DNA from: Caryophanales bacterium
Lineage (GTDB): Bacteria > Bacillota_I > Bacilli_A > RF39 > UBA660
Direction of reading: 5' to 3'
Length of the DNA: 64,000 nucleotides
Assembly: GCA_016288795.1 (NCBI GenBank)
Contig: JAEELI010000017.1
Location: 21,856 to 85,855, forward strand
A model generated the notes under the pieces. The model saw only the letters and a list, made by a program, of their open reading frames with translations. It was not told where the DNA came from and made no database searches. Numbering within the stretch: position 1 is the stretch's first letter; each line of letters opens with the position of its first letter. The position numbers and the translations under genes are program-made. Below are positions 59,128-64,000 of this stretch, piece by piece.

Positions 59128-60727
59128 AATTCTTATTAGCAGCAGTAATAAAACTCATAAATAAAGGATGAGGTTTAGTAGGTCTACTTTTAAATTCAGG
59201 ATGAAATTGACAAGCAATAAAGTGAGGATGACTTGGTAATTCTACTATTTCTACTAAATTAGATTTCTCATTAATTCCCGAAAATACTAAACCATTCTTT
59301 TCTAATTCTTCTTTATAATTATTATTAAATTCATAACGATGTCTATGTCGTTCTAAAATGATGTCTTGCTTATAATCTTTATAAGCTAAAGTATTCTTAA
59401 GAATAGAACATTCATAATTTCCTAACCTTAGAGTTCCTCCCATATTTATTATAGCCTTTTGATCAGCCATTAAATCAATGATAGGATTTTTACATAATGG
59501 ATTAAACTCAGTAGAGTTAGCATCCTCTATATTGCATACATTTCTAGCAAATTCAATAACAGTTAATTGCATTCCTAGACATAGTCCCAAGAAAGGGATT
59601 TTATTAATTCTAGCATAATTAATTGCTTTAATTTTTCCTTCTATACCTCTAGACCCAAAACCACCTGGAACTATTATTCCTTTAGAGTTCTTAAATATTT
59701 CTTTTAGATTAACATTATCTTTTTCTAAATCTTCAGAATTAATCCAATTAATAATAATTCTTTTATTTATTTTATAACCAGCATGTTTTAGAGCTTCAGA
59801 AACAGAAATATAAGCATCATGTAATTCAACATATTTCCCAACGAGGGCAATTTCCATTTCTTCTTTTAAATTATCTACTGTTTCAACTAATTTTTCCCAA
59901 TCTTTTAAATTAATTTTTTTAATATCTAAACCAAATTGCTCTAGGATTGTTTCATCTATTTTTTGATTATAGTAATTCATAGGTATTTGATAAATATTAT
60001 TAACATCTACAGAATCTATAATATTTTTAGTTGGAATAGAACAGTATAGCGATAACTTTTCTTTAATACTTTTACTTGTTTCAAAAGGAGCACGACATAC
60101 TAAAGCATCAGGTGTAATTCCCCGATTTCTCAAATCTTTAACACTATTTTGAGTTGGCTTAGTTTTTAGTTCACCAGATCCAAATATATATGGGATGAGA
60201 GTGCAATGGATAAAGAATGTATTATTAGGGCCTAACTCATATCTTATTTGTCTTAATGCTTCAATAAAACTTTCTGACTCAATATCCCCAACGGTTCCAC
60301 CAATTTCTGTAATAACTATATCAGCAGAACTACTATGGCCTGCCTCATATATTTTATGTTTTATTTCATTTGTAATATGGGGAACCATTTGCACTGTAGC
60401 CCCTAAATAATCTCCTTTTCTTTCTTTTTCTAAAACTGATTTATAAATCTTCCCACTTGTAATATTTGATGAGTAGTTTAATTCTTCATCAATAAATCTT
60501 TCGTAGTGACCTAAATCCAAATCAGTTTCACAACCATCATAAGTAACAAATACTTCACCATGTTGAATAGGGTTCATAGTTCCAGGGTCCAAGTTAAAAT
60601 AAGGATCAAATTTTTGCATAAAAACTTTGTATCCCCTCGATTTCAATAGTAGACCAACGCTAGATGCAGTAATTCCTTTGCCTAATCCCGAAACTACGCC
60701 TCCAGTAACGAATACATACTTAGTCAT
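59126..60727 (-). CDS. pyrG: CTP synthase
   Basis: PyrG makes CTP from UTP with glutamine. The 533-residue protein opens TKYVFVTGGVVSGLGKGITASS, cut here to its P-loop GVVSGLGKG, with the synthetase domain through about residue 265 (FDPYFNLDPGTM, EIGGTVGDIES). The class I glutamine amidotransferase domain has GGFGSRG, the nucleophile in GLCLGMQL near 384 and the triad end QFHPEFKSRP near 510. The ATG at 60727 follows GGAGGTGA. The longer frame to 60814 runs through the promoter and attenuator and is rejected. Confidence 0.96.
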   Translation of the reverse strand: MTKYVFVTGGVVSGLGKGITASSVGLLLKSRGYKVFMQKFDPYFNLDPGTMNPIQHGEVFVTYDGCETDLDLGHYERFIDEELNYSSNITSGKIYKSVLEKERKGDYLGATVQMVPHITNEIKHKIYEAGHSSSADIVITEIGGTVGDIESESFIEALRQIRYELGPNNTFFIHCTLIPYIFGSGELKTKPTQNSVKDLRNRGITPDALVCRAPFETSKSIKEKLSLYCSIPTKNIIDSVDVNNIYQIPMNYYNQKIDETILEQFGLDIKKINLKDWEKLVETVDNLKEEMEIALVGKYVELHDAYISVSEALKHAGYKINKRIIINWINSEDLEKDNVNLKEIFKNSKGIIVPGGFGSRGIEGKIKAINYARINKIPFLGLCLGMQLTVIEFARNVCNIEDANSTEFNPLCKNPIIDLMADQKAIINMGGTLRLGNYECSILKNTLAYKDYKQDIILERHRHRYEFNNNYKEELEKNGLVFSGINEKSNLVEIVELPSHPHFIACQFHPEFKSRPTKPHPLFMSFITAANKN

Positions 60728-60742
60728 TTTTTCACCTCCAAT

Positions 60743-60775
60743 AAAAAAACTAATAATTCGTTTGAGAACTATTAG
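60743..60775 (-). promoter_or_regulatory. Intrinsic terminator (attenuator) in the pyrG leader
   Basis: On the minus strand, CTAATAGTT (60775-60767) pairs with AATTATTAG (60758-60750) through nine pairs, one G-T, with an 8-base loop, followed by seven T's. It lies between the promoter and the ribosome binding site. An alternative pairing GAGA/TCTC in the leader overlaps the first arm. Confidence 0.7.
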
Positions 60776-60785
60776 GCTCTCTTTA

Positions 60786-60814
60786 ATTATAGATATCTTT
60801 TTGTAATCGCGCAA
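60786..60814 (-). promoter_or_regulatory. Promoter of pyrG
   Basis: Minus strand: TTGCGC (60814-60809), 17-base spacer, TATAAT (60791-60786). The predicted transcript begins in the AGAGAGCC region. Confidence 0.7.
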
Positions 60815-60874
60815 TTGTTTTTTGAAAAAAATTAATAATTTCTTAATTCCCGTATTCTAAAATATTAGATTTTA

Positions 60875-60883
60875 TGTTACAAT
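60875..60883 (+). promoter_or_regulatory. Extended -10 promoter of ezrA
   Basis: TGTTACAAT, 19 bases before the ezrA start codon at 60903. The -35 is weak. Confidence 0.5.
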
Positions 60884-60902
60884 GTTAAGGTAAGGTGATG
60901 CT

Positions 60903-62618
60903 ATGACAAGAACAACTTTCTTACTTATTGCTGTTGGCTATTATATTCTTACAATGGTTGTCGTTGTAGTAGTTTTAGTAATCATGAACAAAAAGTTTAA
61001 AAAGAAGATTACTAACGAAATAAATGAATTAGAAAGAGATAAAAACTTAATTATCTCTAGTAATATATTATCTGAATTAAATAAAGTTGAGGCTTTAGTT
61101 AATAATGAAGAATTAAAAAAGAGATACAATAGTTGGCAAAATAGATTTAATAGTATCAGAGATGAAGAATTACCAAAAATAACTGATGAAATAATTGATT
61201 TACAAAATGATTATAATGAAAGAGAATACGGAACATTAAAGAAAAAATTAGTTGATGTAGAATTAGATATAAATTATTTAAAAACAAAGGCTGATTTTTT
61301 GCTTGATGAAATAAAAGAAATTACTTTATCTGAAGAAAGAAATAGAGAAACAATTATAAAATTAAAAGCAGACTATAGAGAGATAGTTAATTTATATAAG
61401 ACTAATATAAATGATTTTGAAATGATTAAAAAACCAATAGAACTTCAATTTGAAAATGTTGATAAACTTTTTGTGGCATTTGAAGATGCAATGGACAAAA
61501 ATGAATATTTAGAAGTTGGTAAAATAGTCAAAGCTATAGACGATATAATTGGAAATTTAAAAGTGGTTATTAATGAGACTAAAACAATAGTTAATTTAGG
61601 TAATGTATTAATACCAAAAAGAATAGCTGATATAGATAATATTTATCATAAGATGAAATTAGAAGGATATAATCTAGAATATTTAAATATTGAATATAAT
61701 ATTGAAGAAACAAACAAAAAGATTCAAGATATATTTAGTAGATTAAATGTTTTAAATGTAGTAGATTCTGTTTTTGAGTTGAAAACTATGTTAGATTATT
61801 ATGATTCTTTATACAATGATTTTGATAAAGAAAGAGTTACTAAAAAAACTTATGAAGATTATAAAAGAAGCATTTTATTAAAAGTTAGTAAATTGGAGAA
61901 GATTAATAATGAATTATATAGAAAATTAGATGATATAAAGTATAGTTATGATTTAACTGATGATGAAACTAGTGTAATTACTGAAATAAAAGAAGAGTTT
62001 TCTAGTATTAGAGCAAGTTATGATCACGTCGTAGAAATGGAAAGAAGTAAACTTCTGGCATATTCAAAATTATCTAAAGAAATGGAAATAATTAATAATA
62101 AATTAACTAAATCCGAAGAAAAATTAAATAATGCTTTGAGAACTTTAGGAAGTTTAAAAGAAGATGAATTAAGAGCTAGAGATCAACTAGATGAAATAAA
62201 AGATATTTTATTACAAGCTAAAGAAAAGGTTCGTAGTTATAAATTGCCGGTTGTTCCCAAAAACTATTTTGTGGAATTATCTGAAGCAACCTTAGCTATT
62301 AATGAAATGATTAAGGAATTAGATAAAAGGCCTATCTCAATAAGAACATTAAATTTGAGAGTAGATACTGCCAGAGATTTAGTATTGAAAGTTTATAATA
62401 CGATAAATGAGACAATTAAAACAGCAAAAATGGCTGAAACTGCAATAGTTTATGGGAATAGGTATAGGGTTAGTAATAAAGAAGTGGATTTAGGATTGGC
62501 TAAAGCTGAGACATCTTTCTATAAAGGAAATTTCAAACAGTCTTTAGAAAATGCTATTAATGCTATTAATATTATTGAACCTGGAATTCATAAAAGATTA
62601 CTAGAAGAGTATAAGTAA
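60903..62618 (+). CDS. ezrA: Septation ring formation regulator EzrA
   Basis: EzrA binds FtsZ and helps restrict and organise the division ring, and it links division to wall synthesis. The 571-residue protein has one N-terminal transmembrane helix (about 8-28) followed by about 540 residues of spectrin-like coiled coil. Family-like text includes LKKRYNSWQNRFNSIRDEELP near 73 and a C-terminal RYRVSNKEVDLGLAKAETSFYKGNFKQSLENA (key block KAETSFYKGNFKQSLE). The length matches Staphylococcus and Bacillus EzrA. The downstream NifS-like and thiI genes repeat the ezrA-nifZ-thiI order of other Bacilli. Confidence 0.93.
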   Translation: MTRTTFLLIAVGYYILTMVVVVVVLVIMNKKFKKKITNEINELERDKNLIISSNILSELNKVEALVNNEELKKRYNSWQNRFNSIRDEELPKITDEIIDLQNDYNEREYGTLKKKLVDVELDINYLKTKADFLLDEIKEITLSEERNRETIIKLKADYREIVNLYKTNINDFEMIKKPIELQFENVDKLFVAFEDAMDKNEYLEVGKIVKAIDDIIGNLKVVINETKTIVNLGNVLIPKRIADIDNIYHKMKLEGYNLEYLNIEYNIEETNKKIQDIFSRLNVLNVVDSVFELKTMLDYYDSLYNDFDKERVTKKTYEDYKRSILLKVSKLEKINNELYRKLDDIKYSYDLTDDETSVITEIKEEFSSIRASYDHVVEMERSKLLAYSKLSKEMEIINNKLTKSEEKLNNALRTLGSLKEDELRARDQLDEIKDILLQAKEKVRSYKLPVVPKNYFVELSEATLAINEMIKELDKRPISIRTLNLRVDTARDLVLKVYNTINETIKTAKMAETAIVYGNRYRVSNKEVDLGLAKAETSFYKGNFKQSLENAINAINIIEPGIHKRLLEEYK

Positions 62619-62632
62619 ATAGCAAAAACCTT

Positions 62633-62662
62633 AGAAGATAACTGAGAAGTTATCTTCTTTTA
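62633..62662 (+). terminator. Terminator after ezrA
   Basis: An 11-bp stem (62633-62643 with 62648-62658) with GAGA loop, then TTTTA. Confidence 0.8.
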
Positions 62663-62684
62663 TATTTAATAAATATCTATAACA

Positions 62685-62693
62685 TGGTATAAT
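62685..62693 (+). promoter_or_regulatory. Extended -10 promoter of the NifS-like gene
   Basis: TGGTATAAT, 20 bases before the start codon at 62714. Confidence 0.5.
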
Positions 62694-62713
62694 TATCCTA
62701 AGGTTGTGATAAT

Positions 62714-63829
62714 ATGATTTATCTTGATTATGCGGGAACTACACCAATGTCTTTAGAGGCTTTAGATGCTTATACTAAGAATGCCAAAGAATATATTGGA
62801 TCTATTTCATCAAATAATGGAATAGGATATCTTGCTAAGAATAAATTGAATGAAACAACTAAAGAAATAAGTGACCTATTTAATATAATGGATAGGGAAA
62901 TAATCTATACAAGTGGAGCTACTGAAGCAAATAATATGGCAATTATTGGAGCAGCTTTGGCTAATCACAAAAGAGGGAAACATATTATTGTATCTAAATT
63001 AGAGCATCCATCTATTTATGAAATTTGTAATTATTTAGAAAGTATAGGTTTTGAGATTAGCTATGTTGATAATGATGGTGATGGTTTAATTAGTTTTGAT
63101 GATTTAAAAAGCAAATTAAGAGAAGATACAATACTAGTTAGTATTTGTGCAGTTAATTCTGAAACAGGAATACGTCAACCATTAAAGATGTTAAGACAAA
63201 TAATAAAAAAAGAAAACGAATTAACTTTATTTCACTCTGATTTATCTCAAGCTATAGGAAAAACTAGTATTAATTTCCGGGATGTTGATTTAGGAAGTGT
63301 TTCAGCACATAAATTCTATGGGCCTAAAGGCATTGGTTTTTTATATAAAAATGATACTGTTAAAATCACCCCAATAATTTATGGTAATAAGAACAATTAT
63401 TATAAACCAGGAATGCCTGCATTGCCTTTAATTGTTAGTATGGCTAGTGCATTAAAAGCTTCTTTAAAGGATTTAGATAAAAGAGAAAGATATATATCTT
63501 TATTGAATGATAGAATTGTTGAAAAATTAGAAAAAATGCCTAATTTAAAAATAAATAAAACAAAATACTCAATACCACATATTTTAAATGTAAGTTTTGA
63601 TAAAGTGTCGGCAGAAATGATTTCAGCCCATTTATCAGATAAAGAAATATATATTAATGTGAATAAGAGTAATGAAATTTCTAATGCAGTTATGGCTATA
63701 TATAACGATTTAGAAAGAAGTAAAAGAACTATGCGTATAAGCTTATCCCATTTAACGACTATTTTAGAAATAAATAGATTTTTAGAAGTTTTTGAGTTAG
63801 AATATGAAAGCTTAAATAAATTTGATTAG
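62714..63829 (+). CDS. NifS/IscS-like PLP protein lacking the catalytic cysteine
   Basis: The 371-residue fold-type I PLP protein matches cysteine desulfurases of the NifS/IscS group: YLDYAGTTPMS at the start, YTSGATEANNMAI near 56, HPSIYEI near 98, HSDLSQAIGK near 174 and the PLP Lys 200 in SAHKFYGPKGIGFLY. By position it should be NifZ, which hands sulfur to ThiI. However, the catalytic loop that normally reads GSAC is replaced by NKSN in EIYINVNKSNEIS (residues 311-323), so the sulfur-carrying cysteine is absent. The only cysteines lie earlier in the protein. The reading frame is intact. Confidence 0.85.
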   Translation: MIYLDYAGTTPMSLEALDAYTKNAKEYIGSISSNNGIGYLAKNKLNETTKEISDLFNIMDREIIYTSGATEANNMAIIGAALANHKRGKHIIVSKLEHPSIYEICNYLESIGFEISYVDNDGDGLISFDDLKSKLREDTILVSICAVNSETGIRQPLKMLRQIIKKENELTLFHSDLSQAIGKTSINFRDVDLGSVSAHKFYGPKGIGFLYKNDTVKITPIIYGNKNNYYKPGMPALPLIVSMASALKASLKDLDKRERYISLLNDRIVEKLEKMPNLKINKTKYSIPHILNVSFDKVSAEMISAHLSDKEIYINVNKSNEISNAVMAIYNDLERSKRTMRISLSHLTTILEINRFLEVFELEYESLNKFD

Positions 63830-63840
63830 TGGGTGATTTT

Positions 63841-64000
63841 ATGCAAAAATTAATCTTTTTAAAGTATGGTGAACTATCTACTAAAAAAGATAATCGTTCA
63901 TTTTTTATAAAAACTTTAAATGATGATATTAAAAAAGTATTAGAAAATGATGTAGAAATTAATTATGATTACGGAAGAATGTTTATTGTTCCAAAGAATC
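63841..64000 (+). CDS. thiI: ThiI (tRNA 4-thiouridine synthase), N-terminal part
   Basis: The frame starts at ATG 63841 after GGGTGA and runs off the right edge with 53 codons visible. It opens KLIFLKYGELSTKKDNRSFF, the standard N-terminal ferredoxin-like start of ThiI (RYGE...K..NR..F), and continues GRMFIV. ThiI makes 4-thiouridine at position 8 of tRNA and can support thiamine synthesis. In other Bacilli its sulfur comes from the NifZ desulfurase encoded just upstream, as here. The THUMP and PP-loop domains lie outside the window. Confidence 0.88.
   Translation, partial: MQKLIFLKYGELSTKKDNRSFFIKTLNDDIKKVLENDVEINYDYGRMFIVPKN

Noticed and set aside
60728..60814. N-terminal extension of CTP synthase
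   Set aside because: The added codons coincide with a good promoter and an intrinsic terminator. The ATG at 60727 has a strong ribosome binding site and matches the family start.

Overview
The window is a gene-dense stretch of an AT-rich genome (roughly 30% G+C by eye) from a walled, low-GC Firmicute of the class Bacilli. The gene content (PrkC/PrpC, EzrA, RecU-PBP1, SufCDSU, RsgA, ParE/ParC, T-box-controlled thrS) and short intergenic gaps fit the uncultured gut Bacilli related to Erysipelotrichia/RF39. This placement is inference. UGA is used as a stop (for example at 12783, 16041, 36140 and 46524), so the Mycoplasma code does not apply. Several spore-associated homologs (SpoVIF, YlbD, YlbE, GerM, GerE) point to a sporulating lineage or recent descendant of one. 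Typical signals are AGGTGA-type ribosome binding sites 5-8 nt before the start, extended -10 promoters (TGnTATAAT) and A/T-rich hairpin terminators.

Layout. 1-2.9 kb: end of tspO, uppP, small hypothetical genes and a lipoprotein. 3.0-6.2 kb: a secreted SH3b-glucosaminidase ending in dockerin-like repeats, followed 1 nt later by a membrane-anchored Ig/cadherin-like protein. 6.3-22.6 kb: a surface-polymer locus with TagO, an LCP ligase, a TagB/F-type transferase, a Wzx-type flippase, several glycosyltransferases, a Wzy/ligase-like protein, an MBOAT-SGNH acylation pair, an LtaS-like enzyme, TagA and MnaA. 22.6-34.1 kb: an HD protein, a DUF3048 lipoprotein, spoVIF, topoisomerase IV, ylbDE and a TtcA-like ATPase. 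34.1-35.4 kb: a surface-protein gene whose 3' end is abnormally GC-rich and which is flanked by an imperfect inverted repeat. 35.4-37.9 kb: a Thr T-box leader, a small unknown gene and a thrS lacking the TGS domain. 38-41.5 kb: a reduced suf operon. 42.3-47.3 kb: a stand-alone AMP-binding C-terminal domain, a full adenylate-forming enzyme and a complete HK/REC-Hpt-REC phosphorelay. 47.4-52.6 kb: PBP1, RecU, a VanY-type carboxypeptidase and a paralog of the 34-kb surface protein. 52.7-59.1 kb: tRNA-Arg(UCT), gerM, gerE, then rlmN-prpC-prkC-rsgA-rpe. 59.1-64 kb: pyrG with a terminator in its leader, ezrA, a NifS-like protein lacking the catalytic cysteine, and the start of thiI.

How they work together. 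Most of the window serves the cell envelope: lipid-carrier recycling (UppP), polymer initiation, assembly, export and attachment (TagO to LCP), peptidoglycan synthesis and trimming (PBP1, VanY-type enzyme, glucosaminidase), and its control (PrkC/PrpC, EzrA). The points most worth a second look are the variable-end surface gene at 34-35.4 kb, the adenylation/phosphorelay cluster, the dockerin pair, the reduced suf operon and the cysteine-less NifS-like protein.
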